Positions 18,899 to 27,446 of a stretch of DNA of 64,000 nt are shown here, piece after piece. The DNA comes from Mesoflavibacter profundi. Its GTDB lineage: Bacteria > Bacteroidota > Bacteroidia > Flavobacteriales > Flavobacteriaceae. A program made the position numbers and the translations under genes. The notes beneath the pieces were generated by a model that was not told the origin of the DNA, did no database searches, and worked only from the letters and a program-made list of their open reading frames with translations. Location of the stretch: assembly GCF_014764305.1 (NCBI RefSeq), contig NZ_CP061703.1:2337501-2401500 (forward strand), given 5' to 3'. The first letter of the stretch is position 1. Every line of letters begins with the position of its first letter.

Positions 18899-21800
18899 AT
18901 GCAGAATAAACTCGCAAAAATCCTATTCTCTACACGACTAACCGCTATATTATTTATTGTTTTTGCCTTAGCTATGGCAATAGGTACATTTTTAGATGCA
19001 AACATGGAGACATCTCCAACACCTTATACTCGTAATCTTATTTACAACGCTTGGTGGTTTGAAGCAATCATGGTTTTATTTTTAATAAATTTTATAGGTA
19101 ACATATCCAGATATAGACTACTTAGAAAAGAAAAATGGGCAACCTTGTTATTACATTTAGCATTTATTTTAATAATAATAGGCGCAGGAATAACAAGATA
19201 TTTCAGTTTTGAAGGTATGATGCCTATTCGTGAAGGCGAAACCAGTAACGCATTTCTTTCACAAAAAACATACATCACAGCGTACATTGATGGTGATTAT
19301 ATGATTGATGGCGTTGCACAACGATTACCAATAGAAGAAGAAGTAGATTTTTCTGGTAGAATGAAAAACAGCTTTAATTTAAATACTGCTTACAATAACC
19401 AACCCGTAAGTTTTGAATTAGTTGAATTTATAAAAGGCGCAGAAGAAGTTGTAATTCCAGATGAAAACGGAGTGAATTATCTAAAAATAGTAGAAGCTGG
19501 ACAAGGCGCACCACATAATCACTTTTTAAAAGAAGGCGAAGTACAAAGCATACATAACGTCTTGTTTGCATTAAATACACCTACAGAAGGCGCAATAAAT
19601 TTAACACAAACAGAAAACGGAATTTCTATAAACTCTCCTTTTGATGGAGAATATTTACAAATGGCTACAATGAGCCAAGGTAAATTAGTAAAAGACAGCA
19701 TTCAACCTTTTATGTTAAGATCAAGGTATATCATTGGTAATATGCAATTTGTAGTACCTAATCCAATAGTAAAAGGTAAAATAGGCGTAGGAAAAAAATC
19801 TAAACTTTTAAAGTTTGACGAAGATGCAGTCGTTTTAGATGTTACTGCAAACGGAAAAACAGAACGAATAGGCCTATTAGGTGGACAAGGCACAAATAAT
19901 CCTTTTAAGACAATTACTTTAGGTAATTTAGATATAAATCTTAAATACGGTGCAAAAGTGCACAAACTTCCTTTTAGTGTTAAGCTAAACGATTTTATTG
20001 CCGAAAAATATCCAGGAACCGAAAAAAGCTACGCTACTTTTGAAAGTAAAGTAACCATTCTAGATAAAGAAACCGGTGATTTTGATTATCATATTTACAT
20101 GAATCACGTGTTAGATCATAAAGGATATCGTTTTTTTCAAGCAGGTTTTGATCCAGACGAAAAAGGAACTAAACTATCTGTAAATCATGATTTTTATGGT
20201 ACTTGGGTAACCTATATTGGCTACTTCTTACTTTATATAGGCTTAATGGCTATTCTGTTTGATAAAAACACAAGATTTGGAGATTTAAAAAACATGTTAG
20301 ATAAAGTAAAACGTAAAAAAGCGACGCTTACAACCTTGCTTTGTTTAATGTTTGCAGTACAAGTAAATGCGCAAACCGAAACTCATTCTCCAGACGATGG
20401 ACATGATCATGCAACAACCAAAGAAAGACAAGCGCCAACAAAATCGCAAATAGATTCTGTTTTAAAAGCAAATGTAGCACCAAAAACACATGCCGAACAA
20501 TTTTCTAAATTAGTAGTGCAAGATTTGGATGGTCGTATGATGCCAATAGATACGTATGCATCAGAATTACTAAGAAAATTAAGTAAATATGACCAGTATG
20601 AAGGTATGTCTGCCAATCAAATTTTCTTAAGTATACAAGAAAGTCCAATGCTTTGGTATAATGTTCCTATAATTTACATTAAACCTAGAAAAGGTGATTC
20701 AATAAGAAGCATAATTGGAATCCCTAAAGACCAAGAATACGCAAAATTATTAGACTTTTTCGGAGACGATTTTAACTATAAATTAGATAGTTATTTAGAA
20801 GAAGCTTATGAAACGCAAGTAAAAACAGCTATTCAAAAAGAATTTATAGAAGTAAATAATCGTGTTAACCTTTTAAGCAACGCAATAGAAGGACGATCGT
20901 TAAAGATATTTCCTGTTCCAGAAGACGAAAACAATAAATGGATTTCTCCTTTCGAATATAAAAATGAAGGTTACAATCAAAAAATAAAAGATTCAACCTA
21001 CGGAAGTTTTATTAGCTCAGGTTTTGATTGGTATTTATATGCATTAAACGAAGCAAAAAAAACAGGGAATTTTGAACAACCAGAAAAACTATTAAAAGCA
21101 TTTAAAACTTCGCAGTCTAAAGTAGGAGCAACAGTAATGCCAAGCGATAATAAAATAGAAGCTGAAATACTGTACAATAAATATGATGTGTTTAAAAAGC
21201 TATTTATTTATTATCTATTAGCAGGTATTGTTTTATTAGCCTTATTAATTTGGAAGATATTTAAAATAGATAGTCAATGGTTAAATAAAACGATAACAGC
21301 GCTTAAAGTCGTAATAATATTACTTTTTGTAATTCATACCTTAGGTTTAATTGCTAGATGGTATATTTCTGGTCATGCACCATGGAGTAATGGTTACGAG
21401 TCAATGATCTATGTGGCTTGGGCAACTATGTTTTTTGGTTTAGCTTTTGGAAGAAAAAGCGAACTTACCGTAGCATCTACATCCTTTGTCGTATCTATGC
21501 TCTTAATGGTTGCGCATTTAAGTTGGATGGATCCTGCAATAGCAAATCTTCAGCCTGTTTTAAATAGTTATTGGTTAAAAATTCATGTTGCAGTCATTGT
21601 AGCTAGTTATGGTCCTTTTACTTTAGGATTTATCTTAGGATTAGTAAGTTTATTTTTGATGGCTTTTACAAACCAAAACAACAAAGTAAAGTTAGATTTA
21701 AGTATAAAAGAATTAACTATTATTACAGAAATGTCGCTTACCGTTGGTTTAGTTATGCTTACAATTGGAAACTTTTTAGGTGGTCAATGGGCTAACGAAA

Positions 21801-22111
21801 GTTGGGGAAGATATTGGGGATGGGATCCAAAAGAAACTTGGGCTTTAATTAGTATTATGGTTTATGCGTTTGTAATACATATGCGACTTGTACCTGGATT
21901 AAGAGGAAGATGGACCTTTAATCTTTGGTCTGTAATTGCAATATCAAGTATTATATTTACCTATTTTGGGGTAAACTTTTATTTATCTGGATTACACTCT
22001 TACCAATCTGGACAAGATATAAGTTTTCTTTACATAGGTATATCTGCAATTTTAATAGCCATTTTAGGAGTCTTTTCATACAGAAAGTATGCAAAGTATT
22101 ATAAAAAGTAA
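18899..22111 (+). CDS. ccsBA: Fused cytochrome c synthase CcsBA (ResB-CcsA)
   Basis: System II cytochrome c maturation protein that exports haem and attaches it to CXXCH apocytochromes on the outer face of the membrane. In 1070 residues it fuses ResB/CcsB (1 to about 480; helices at 15-30, 48-65 and 78-100, and a large periplasmic domain) to CcsA (about 760-1070). Residues 480-760 hold another periplasmic stretch. The haem-handling WWD motif is WGRYWGWDPKETW (about 969-981), and the P-His-containing SGHAPWSNGYESM lies about 823-835. Natural fusions of this type are known in Bacteroidota and epsilonproteobacteria. It is followed after 14 bp by mscL. Confidence 0.96.
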   Translation: MQNKLAKILFSTRLTAILFIVFALAMAIGTFLDANMETSPTPYTRNLIYNAWWFEAIMVLFLINFIGNISRYRLLRKEKWATLLLHLAFILIIIGAGITRYFSFEGMMPIREGETSNAFLSQKTYITAYIDGDYMIDGVAQRLPIEEEVDFSGRMKNSFNLNTAYNNQPVSFELVEFIKGAEEVVIPDENGVNYLKIVEAGQGAPHNHFLKEGEVQSIHNVLFALNTPTEGAINLTQTENGISINSPFDGEYLQMATMSQGKLVKDSIQPFMLRSRYIIGNMQFVVPNPIVKGKIGVGKKSKLLKFDEDAVVLDVTANGKTERIGLLGGQGTNNPFKTITLGNLDINLKYGAKVHKLPFSVKLNDFIAEKYPGTEKSYATFESKVTILDKETGDFDYHIYMNHVLDHKGYRFFQAGFDPDEKGTKLSVNHDFYGTWVTYIGYFLLYIGLMAILFDKNTRFGDLKNMLDKVKRKKATLTTLLCLMFAVQVNAQTETHSPDDGHDHATTKERQAPTKSQIDSVLKANVAPKTHAEQFSKLVVQDLDGRMMPIDTYASELLRKLSKYDQYEGMSANQIFLSIQESPMLWYNVPIIYIKPRKGDSIRSIIGIPKDQEYAKLLDFFGDDFNYKLDSYLEEAYETQVKTAIQKEFIEVNNRVNLLSNAIEGRSLKIFPVPEDENNKWISPFEYKNEGYNQKIKDSTYGSFISSGFDWYLYALNEAKKTGNFEQPEKLLKAFKTSQSKVGATVMPSDNKIEAEILYNKYDVFKKLFIYYLLAGIVLLALLIWKIFKIDSQWLNKTITALKVVIILLFVIHTLGLIARWYISGHAPWSNGYESMIYVAWATMFFGLAFGRKSELTVASTSFVVSMLLMVAHLSWMDPAIANLQPVLNSYWLKIHVAVIVASYGPFTLGFILGLVSLFLMAFTNQNNKVKLDLSIKELTIITEMSLTVGLVMLTIGNFLGGQWANESWGRYWGWDPKETWALISIMVYAFVIHMRLVPGLRGRWTFNLWSVIAISSIIFTYFGVNFYLSGLHSYQSGQDISFLYIGISAILIAILGVFSYRKYAKYYKK

Positions 22112-22125
22112 CCAACTGTAACACT

Positions 22126-22575
22126 ATGAAATTTATTAAAGAATTTAAAGAATTTGCCGTTAAAGGTAACATGATGGATATGGCAATAGGTATCATCATT
22201 GGTGCTTCATTTAATAAAGTTATAGACGTTTTGGTAAAAAAAGTATTTATGCCGCCATTATCTTTAATGACTGACGGACTAAACTTTCAGAATAAAAAAT
22301 ACATTTTAAGAGAAGCTGTTACAAATGCTTCTGGAGAGATTACCACACAAGAAGTTGCTGTGTATTATGGTGAGTTATTAGAAGCTTTTTTAGATTTTTT
22401 AATTGTTGGTCTAACAGTCTTTATCGTAGTAAAAGGCATGAATAAGTTAAGAACTCGTTCACACGATACCAAAGATAAAACTGTAACAACACCTAAAGAT
22501 ATAGAGTTGTTAAGTAAACTTTCCGATTTAATGGAAGAACAAAACGAACTTTTGAAAACAAATTCAGATAAATAA
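22126..22575 (+). CDS. mscL: Large-conductance mechanosensitive channel
   Basis: Inner-membrane pentameric emergency valve opened by membrane tension. The 149 residues are normal. The N-terminal amphipathic segment KFIKEFKEFAVKGNMMDMAI (2-21) leads into helix 1 (GIIIGASFNKVIDVLVKKVF). Helix 2 is at about 86-106 (LEAFLDFLIVGLTVFIVVKG), followed by a charged C-terminal bundle. It lies 14 bp behind ccsBA and ends at a two-way terminator. Confidence 0.97.
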   Translation: MKFIKEFKEFAVKGNMMDMAIGIIIGASFNKVIDVLVKKVFMPPLSLMTDGLNFQNKKYILREAVTNASGEITTQEVAVYYGELLEAFLDFLIVGLTVFIVVKGMNKLRTRSHDTKDKTVTTPKDIELLSKLSDLMEEQNELLKTNSDK

Positions 22576-22577
22576 AA

Positions 22578-22607
22578 AAAACGCCAGTGAAATATTCATT
22601 GGCGTTT
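22578..22607. terminator. Two-way terminator between convergent genes
   Basis: AAACGCCAGTGA / TCATTGGCGTTT hairpin with A- and T-runs on its two sides. It serves mscL (plus) and the gene at 22612 (minus). Confidence 0.8.
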
Positions 22608-22611
22608 CTTT

Positions 22612-22983
22612 TTATATTTTAATTAAGGTTTTATCTAAATTTAAATCGTCTAAAATTTTATTGGTAAAACTATAATGACCACGTGTAGTAATTATCTTAA
22701 ATCTACTATTTTTCATTCTAGAAACCACGTCTATAAGTCGCCATTTCGTCTTTAACAAATTAGGTTTTTTACTTTTTATACCTAACTCGAAAAAATATTT
22801 CCTACTTCGTTTAAAAGCTGTGATATCTGGAGTAATAGTAATTTCTCCGTTTTTTTTCGTGAACGAATTAGGAGATTCATAGCCTTCAAGATCTGCTTTT
22901 ATGTTTTCAAATCCAAGGTACTTAAGGTGCTTAATTGATTGTTCTAAAATGTCTGTGTGTTCTTTTTTATCTATTGTTACCAT
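22612..22983 (-). CDS. Small conserved protein, possibly PD-(D/E)XK-like
   Basis: A 123-residue cytoplasmic protein without signal peptide or membrane helix. The segment ITPDITAFKRSRKYFFELGI followed by KSKKPNLLKTKW carries a PD...(E)xxxK arrangement (D54, E72, K76 by my count) on alternating strands. This is reminiscent of PD-(D/E)XK nuclease-fold proteins, but the match is weak. The N-terminus is helical (DILEQSIKHLKYLGF). It is a monocistronic gene with a shared terminator. Function unknown. Confidence 0.65.
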   Translation of the reverse strand: MVTIDKKEHTDILEQSIKHLKYLGFENIKADLEGYESPNSFTKKNGEITITPDITAFKRSRKYFFELGIKSKKPNLLKTKWRLIDVVSRMKNSRFKIITTRGHYSFTNKILDDLNLDKTLIKI

Positions 22984-23123
22984 AATCCTTATTATACAAA
23001 AAATAGAGGATTTACAGGGTTAAAAGACTGTTAAAACTTAAAAATCAGTGTTTTAAATAATTAAGTTAGCTTGCCAATTTTACGGCTTATTTTGTAATTT
23101 AGTACAATATAATTTTACTGTAA

Positions 23124-24275
23124 ATGAAAAAGAAAAATTTAGGCCTTAATACAGTTTGTACACATGTTGGAGAAATTCAAGATGAGCAATTTAAAGGTGC
23201 TGTATCTCCAATATATTTATCATCTTCTTATCAATTTATGGATGTAGATGTTAAGCGTTATCCTAGATATTTTAATACGCCAAATCAAGAGTATTTGTCT
23301 AAAAAAATTGCAGCGTTAGAATTTACAGAATCTGCTATGATTTTTGGTTCTGGTATGGCAGCTATCAGTCATATGTTTTTAGCATTTTTAAAAGCAGGAG
23401 ATCATATTGTTGTACAAAATACTATTTATGGCGGAACGACTAATTTTATAAGAGAAGAGTTCCCAAAGTTAAATATAGAATTTACTTTTACCAATGGGTA
23501 TAGTATTGAAGATTTTGAAGCTGCAATACAACCCAATACTAAATTAATTCATATAGAAACACCTTCAAATCCTTTACTAACAATTACAGACATAAAAGCA
23601 ATTGCAAAGTTAGGTAAGGATAAAGGTATTGTAACAAGTATCGATAATACATTTGCAAGTCCAGTAAATCAAAATCCAGCGTTATTAGGTATAGATTTAA
23701 TTATGCATTCTGCTACTAAATATTTTGGTGGACATAGTGATATTTGTGCAGGCGCAGTTGCAGGAAGTGATGTACATATGGAACGCATCTGGAACGTCTC
23801 TAAAAATCTTGGCGGAAGTTTAAGTGATTTTACTGTTTGGATGCTAGAACGTAGTATGAAAACAATGGGTTTAAGGGTAAAAGCACAATCTAAAAATGCA
23901 CTTAAACTAGCAAAATGGTTAAATAAATTAGAAGCAGTTAAACACGTTTACTATCCAGGATTAAAAAGTCATCCAGAGCATCAATTAGCTAAAAAGCAAA
24001 TGAAAGGTTTTGGCGGCATGCTTTCATTCGAATTAAAAGATAATTTGAATCCTGAAGCATTCCAAAAAGCATTAAAACTAATAAAACCTTCAATGAGTTT
24101 GGCTGGTGTAGAAAGTACAGTGTTATCACCAAGTCAGACTTCTCATTCGTTATTAACAGCTTCTCAAAGAAAAGCATTAGGCATACATGATGGATTAATT
24201 AGATTTTCTGTCGGAATAGAGAATGTAAAGGACTTAAAAGCAGATATAAAACAAGCGTTAAAACACATTAAATAA
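23124..24275 (+). CDS. PLP-dependent transsulfuration enzyme (cystathionine synthase/lyase family)
   Basis: Cys/Met-metabolism PLP enzyme, 383 residues. The PLP-binding lysine is Lys199 (HSATKYFGGHSDICAG). Other family segments are FGSGMAAISHMFLAFL, the substrate loop SIDNTFASPVNQNP and AGVESTVLSPSQTSH near residue 330. Whether it acts as cystathionine gamma-synthase, gamma- or beta-lyase or methionine gamma-lyase cannot be told from sequence. It is followed after 6 bp by rlmF and then bshB1; a cysteine-linked enzyme next to bacillithiol synthesis is a plausible pairing. Confidence 0.92.
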   Translation: MKKKNLGLNTVCTHVGEIQDEQFKGAVSPIYLSSSYQFMDVDVKRYPRYFNTPNQEYLSKKIAALEFTESAMIFGSGMAAISHMFLAFLKAGDHIVVQNTIYGGTTNFIREEFPKLNIEFTFTNGYSIEDFEAAIQPNTKLIHIETPSNPLLTITDIKAIAKLGKDKGIVTSIDNTFASPVNQNPALLGIDLIMHSATKYFGGHSDICAGAVAGSDVHMERIWNVSKNLGGSLSDFTVWMLERSMKTMGLRVKAQSKNALKLAKWLNKLEAVKHVYYPGLKSHPEHQLAKKQMKGFGGMLSFELKDNLNPEAFQKALKLIKPSMSLAGVESTVLSPSQTSHSLLTASQRKALGIHDGLIRFSVGIENVKDLKADIKQALKHIK

Positions 24276-24281
24276 CAGCAT

Positions 24282-25148
24282 TTGCACACAAAAAATATAC
24301 ATAAAAATGGTTACGATTTAGAGGTTTTATCTATAAACAACCCAAATCTAAAACCATTTGTTATTTTAAAAAACGATAAGCAAACTATAGATTTTTCTAA
24401 TCCTAAAGCTGTTAGAGAATTAAATAGAGCTTTATTAAAAACTTACTATAACATAGCGTTTTGGCAATTTCCTGAACAAAATTTAACACCTGCAATACCA
24501 AGTCGTGCAGAATATATTCATCTAATTAACGATTTAATACAAACTAGCAAAATAACAGAAAAAGTAAACGTATTAGATATAGGTACAGGTGCAAATTGCA
24601 TATATCCTTTATTAGGACAAGCTATATATAATTGGATATTTACTGCAACAGATGTTTGTAATACATCACTAAAATATGCTAAAAGTATAATTGCTAAAAA
24701 TAAACTAAACAGACAAATAAGCATTTTAAAACAAAATAATAGATCTTCAATATTTAAAGGAATTTTAGACGCAGATAGTAAATTTACTGTTGCCATGTGT
24801 AATCCTCCTTTTTATAAAAATGAAACAGAAGCCAATCAAGCGACACTACAAAAACAAATAGGATTAAAACAACCAGCCAATTCTGTTTCGCGTAATTTTG
24901 CAGGACAAGCAACAGAATTGTGGTATAATGGTGGAGAAAAAGCATTTTTGCATAACTTTTTATACGAAAGTAGTTTGTTTAAAACTCAATGTAGTTGGTA
25001 TACAATTTTGGTTTCTAACAAAGCCAATTTAAAATCAATGTATGCCTCTTTAGAAAAATTAGAAGCTAAACAAATTAAAACACTACCAATTCAAATAGGA
25101 AATAAAAAGAGTAGAGTAGTCGCTTGGACATTTTTAGAAATCAATTAA
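24282..25148 (+). CDS. rlmF: 23S rRNA (adenine1618-N6)-methyltransferase RlmF
   Basis: AdoMet-dependent enzyme (EC 2.1.1.181) that makes m6A1618 in 23S rRNA. The start is TTG at 24282, chosen because the protein then begins MHTKNIHKNGYD, matching the family start MHPRNRHxGxYD; no ATG is available in frame nearby. The AdoMet-binding motif is VLDIGTGANCIYPLLG (about 94-109). The catalytic NPPF is at 174-177 (MCNPPFYKNETEA). The 288 residues are typical. It is the middle gene of the PLP enzyme-rlmF-bshB1 run. Confidence 0.95.
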   Translation: MHTKNIHKNGYDLEVLSINNPNLKPFVILKNDKQTIDFSNPKAVRELNRALLKTYYNIAFWQFPEQNLTPAIPSRAEYIHLINDLIQTSKITEKVNVLDIGTGANCIYPLLGQAIYNWIFTATDVCNTSLKYAKSIIAKNKLNRQISILKQNNRSSIFKGILDADSKFTVAMCNPPFYKNETEANQATLQKQIGLKQPANSVSRNFAGQATELWYNGGEKAFLHNFLYESSLFKTQCSWYTILVSNKANLKSMYASLEKLEAKQIKTLPIQIGNKKSRVVAWTFLEIN

Positions 25149-25166
25149 ATTAAGAAAAAACTTAAA

Positions 25167-25883
25167 ATGAAAGTAGATATATTAGCTTTTGGAGCGCATC
25201 CTGACGATATCGAATTAGGCGCTGGAGCGACCATAGCAAAAGAAGTTGCTAACGGAAAAAAAGTAGCAATAATAGATTTAACAAAAGGCGAATTAGGTAC
25301 GCGTGGTACAGAACATACACGTAAAGCAGAAGCTGAAGACGCTAAAAATATACTTGGTGTTACAGCAAGAGAAAATCTAGGATTTGCAGATGGTTTTTTT
25401 ACTAATGATAAGCAACACCAACTAGAGATTATTAAAATGATACGTAAATATCAACCAGAAATTGTACTGTGTAATGCTATAGATGATAGACATATTGATC
25501 ATGGCAAGGCAAGCAAACTGGTTAGTGATGCTTGTTTTTTAAGCGGATTAATTAAAATTGAAACCGAAATAAATGGTCAAACACAAGAAAAATGGAGACC
25601 AAAACAAGTATATCATTACATACAATGGAAAAATATCGAACCTGATTTTGTAGTAGACGTTTCAGATTTTATAGATATTAAAATGAAAAGTGTATTGGCT
25701 TATAAAACACAGTTTTACAATCCAAATAGTGAAGAGCCAGAAACACCAATATCTAGTAAAAACTTTACAGATAGTATAATTTATAGAGCAAGAGATTTAG
25801 GAAGATTAATAAATGCAGACTATGCCGAAGGATTTACTGTAGAGCGTTTTGTAGCAGTAAATAGTCTTTTTGATTTAAAATAG
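25167..25883 (+). CDS. bshB1: Bacillithiol biosynthesis deacetylase BshB1
   Basis: Cytoplasmic zinc deacetylase that converts GlcNAc-malate to GlcN-malate in bacillithiol synthesis. The 238 residues show the PIG-L metal motif AHPDD (10-14) and the second His site DDRHIDHGKAS (about 107-117), with TKGELGTRGT (about 39-48) typical of BshB1. It lies 18 bp behind rlmF. bshA and bshC are not in the window. It is a distant relative of the secreted 842-residue PIG-L protein at 10.2-12.7 kb. Confidence 0.95.
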   Translation: MKVDILAFGAHPDDIELGAGATIAKEVANGKKVAIIDLTKGELGTRGTEHTRKAEAEDAKNILGVTARENLGFADGFFTNDKQHQLEIIKMIRKYQPEIVLCNAIDDRHIDHGKASKLVSDACFLSGLIKIETEINGQTQEKWRPKQVYHYIQWKNIEPDFVVDVSDFIDIKMKSVLAYKTQFYNPNSEEPETPISSKNFTDSIIYRARDLGRLINADYAEGFTVERFVAVNSLFDLK

Positions 25884-25904
25884 TTTAAAAATTTTGAAAA
25901 AACC

Positions 25905-25936
25905 TTTTGTGATAAAAAGGAAATAAATTACATTTG
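25905..25936 (+). promoter_or_regulatory. Promoter of tRNA-His
   Basis: TTTTG at 25905-25909, 19 bp spacer, TACATTTG at 25929-25936, then CAC. This is a near-perfect Bacteroidota promoter (TTG-N19-TAnnTTTG). Confidence 0.8.
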
Positions 25937-25965
25937 CACACGCATTTAAATATGCGTTTAAAATG

Positions 25966-26039
25966 GTGGTTGTAGCTCAGTTGGTTAGAGCGCCTGATTG
26001 TGGTTCAGGAGGTCGTCGGTTCGAGACCGATCTTCCACC
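25966..26039 (+). tRNA. tRNA-His (GTG)
   Basis: A cloverleaf with anticodon GTG at 26000-26002 inside loop TTGTGGT, an anticodon stem CCTGA/TCAGG, a D arm GCTCAGTTGGTTAGAGC and a T loop TTCGAGA. G at 25965 supplies the histidine-specific G-1 opposite C73 (26039). CCA is not encoded. The acceptor stem GTGGTTG/CTTCCAC has two adjacent T-T mismatches (5-68 and 6-67), which is odd. A hairpin terminator follows within 10 bp. Confidence 0.93.
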
Positions 26040-26080
26040 CAAAAGTAAAAGTCTTTCAGAAATGAGAGACTTTTTTTGTG
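26023..26080 (+). repeat. 3' end of tRNA-His plus terminator, original copy
   Basis: GAGACCGATCTTCCACCC and the following hairpin (AGTCTTTCAGAAATGAGAGACT). A diverged copy starts 117 bp further on at 26140. Confidence 0.8.
26048..26078 (+). terminator. Terminator of tRNA-His
   Basis: AAGTCTTTC AGAAAT GAGAGACTTTTTTT, a hairpin followed by a run of seven T. Confidence 0.85.
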
Positions 26081-26121
26081 CATTATATTTTTAAGAATCG
26101 ACTTAAGGTCGAGAAGTTTAT

Positions 26122-26139
26122 ACTGAGCGTAGTCGAAGT
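26122..26139. repeat. Interspersed repeat ACTGAGCGTAGTCGAAGT
   Basis: Related to the repeat at 10191-10216. It sits directly before the duplicated tRNA end. A more diverged form (TTGAGCAAAGTC) starts near 26240. Confidence 0.65.
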
Positions 26140-26199
26140 GAGACCAATCTTCCACCCAAAAAAATAAAAGCCTTTCAGAAATGAAAGGCTTTTTTTGTA
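26140..26199 (+). repeat. Duplicated tRNA-His 3' end with second terminator
   Basis: GAGACCAATCTTCCACCC differs at one position from the tRNA 3' end and is followed by AAAAGCCTTTCAGAAATGAAAGGCTTTTTTT, a compensated version of the tRNA terminator. Only the 3' part of the tRNA is copied. It looks like a scar of integration or a local duplication. Confidence 0.75.
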
Positions 26200-26278
26200 C
26201 TCCATGCTTTAAAAAAAAATAATGGATGAGATGTTTATGTTGAGCAAAGTCTATTTGTGATACGGCATCTGTAAACAC

Positions 26279-26599
26279 TTATAGTTCAAACTCATAATCA
26301 CGTTCTACTTTACAAATTCTGGTTTTATAGTGTTTGTACCAATCTTGCTTACCTTTTTGTTGAGCTATTTTATGATCGGTATGTTGTTTCCATGCTTTAA
26401 TAGATTCTAAATTTTTCCAATAAGACACAGTAATACCAATAGTATTTCTAGCGCTTTCTTCTCCTAGAAATCCTTCTTGTTGTTTAGCTAAATTAAGTAT
26501 TAGCTCAGCCATTTTGGTATATTCTTTTTCGCCTTTATCTGTTCTTATACTTGTAAATATAACGGCGTAATATGGTGCTTTTGGTGTATTTGCTATCAT
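26279..26599 (-). CDS. Antibiotic biosynthesis monooxygenase (ABM) domain protein
   Basis: A 106-residue protein of the dimeric alpha-beta (ferredoxin-like) barrel family. Family segments are YYAVIFTSIRTDKGEKEY (10-27), QQEGFLGEESAR (40-51) and the conserved SYWKNLESIKAWKQHTDH (59-76). Members oxidise small aromatic compounds or degrade haem, and many are of unknown role; the haem-degrading Asn-Trp pair is not evident. Its start abuts the stop of the DJ-1/PfpI gene, so the two are one operon. Confidence 0.88.
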   Translation of the reverse strand: MIANTPKAPYYAVIFTSIRTDKGEKEYTKMAELILNLAKQQEGFLGEESARNTIGITVSYWKNLESIKAWKQHTDHKIAQQKGKQDWYKHYKTRICKVERDYEFEL

Positions 26600-27352
26600 T
26601 TAGTTGTTATCCCAATTTTTTAATCTATCTAAGTATAAATAACTTTCTACAAACGCTCTGTGAGATTTTGAAGTTAATTTTTCTAATAATTGTAATGCCG
26701 AAATATAACTTGCCAAATTACCGTTTGAAGAGCTAAACTTTCCGTCTTCTACATAAGTCACAAGGCTATCGTTTTGTACCAAAAGTTTTGGGTAATCTTT
26801 TTGTAATTGTTTGCCGCCACCAATCCAAGTCACAATTTTTTTTCCATCGGCAATTCCAGAAGCACCAACTAATTGTGCGCCTGCACAATTACTTACTATA
26901 TAATCTGTCGTATTGTTTTTAGATTTTATAAAATCTACGATTTTATTATTATGCACTTGTGCATACATATCGTAAGCACTAGGTATAAATAGTGCTTTAA
27001 GTTGCGGACAATTATTAAACGTGTAATCCGGTACAAGATGCAAGCCTTCTTCTGTAGTAATTGGCGCATTTGTTTGTGCTATGGTCATGACATTAAATAA
27101 TGGTTTACCATCTTCTGTTGGTTTTGCAAACACATCTGATGTCGCTACAACTTCACTTTGTAAAACACCGTTATACATTAACAATCCAATGGTTGGAAGT
27201 TCTGGATTAAAAGGTTTTAGGTGTTTTGTTAATGTGTCTTTGGTTTGTGTTGCTTCTATAGTAGTAGCTGTTGTTTGTTTTTTATTTTCGGTATTACAAT
27301 TAAATAATAGTAATGTAAAAATTAAAAAGATGAATGGAGAGATAGCTTTCAT
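26600..27352 (-). CDS. DJ-1/PfpI family lipoprotein
   Basis: A 250-residue lipoprotein with lipobox LFNC (Cys19) and a Thr-rich linker, then a DJ-1/PfpI (class I glutamine amidotransferase-like) domain at about 53-235. The nucleophile-elbow cysteine is Cys156 in VSNCAGAQLVG, as in ThiJ/PfpI proteins. Most relatives are cytoplasmic; a lipid-anchored form outside the inner membrane is less usual. The next gene on the same strand encodes an ABM protein, with no gap. Confidence 0.87.
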   Translation of the reverse strand: MKAISPFIFLIFTLLLFNCNTENKKQTTATTIEATQTKDTLTKHLKPFNPELPTIGLLMYNGVLQSEVVATSDVFAKPTEDGKPLFNVMTIAQTNAPITTEEGLHLVPDYTFNNCPQLKALFIPSAYDMYAQVHNNKIVDFIKSKNNTTDYIVSNCAGAQLVGASGIADGKKIVTWIGGGKQLQKDYPKLLVQNDSLVTYVEDGKFSSSNGNLASYISALQLLEKLTSKSHRAFVESYLYLDRLKNWDNN

Positions 27353-27381
27353 TTTATGTATTTGGATTAATTTTAAAAAAA

Positions 27382-27422
27382 AAATATCAGATAAATAGGT
27401 GAGTTTAATTTATCTGATATTT
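27382..27422 (-). terminator. Terminator after the first M28 peptidase gene
   Basis: AAATATCAGATAAAT / ATTTATCTGATATTT, a 15-bp perfect stem with an 11-base loop between the M28 stop (27447) and the PfpI start (27352). Confidence 0.7.
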
Positions 27423-27446
27423 AGTTGAATAGTTTTTCAAAGTTTA

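Noticed and set aside
25985-26278. 97-residue frame on the minus strand across tRNA-His
   Set aside because: It runs through the tRNA, two terminators and the duplicated repeat; a coding role is not credible.
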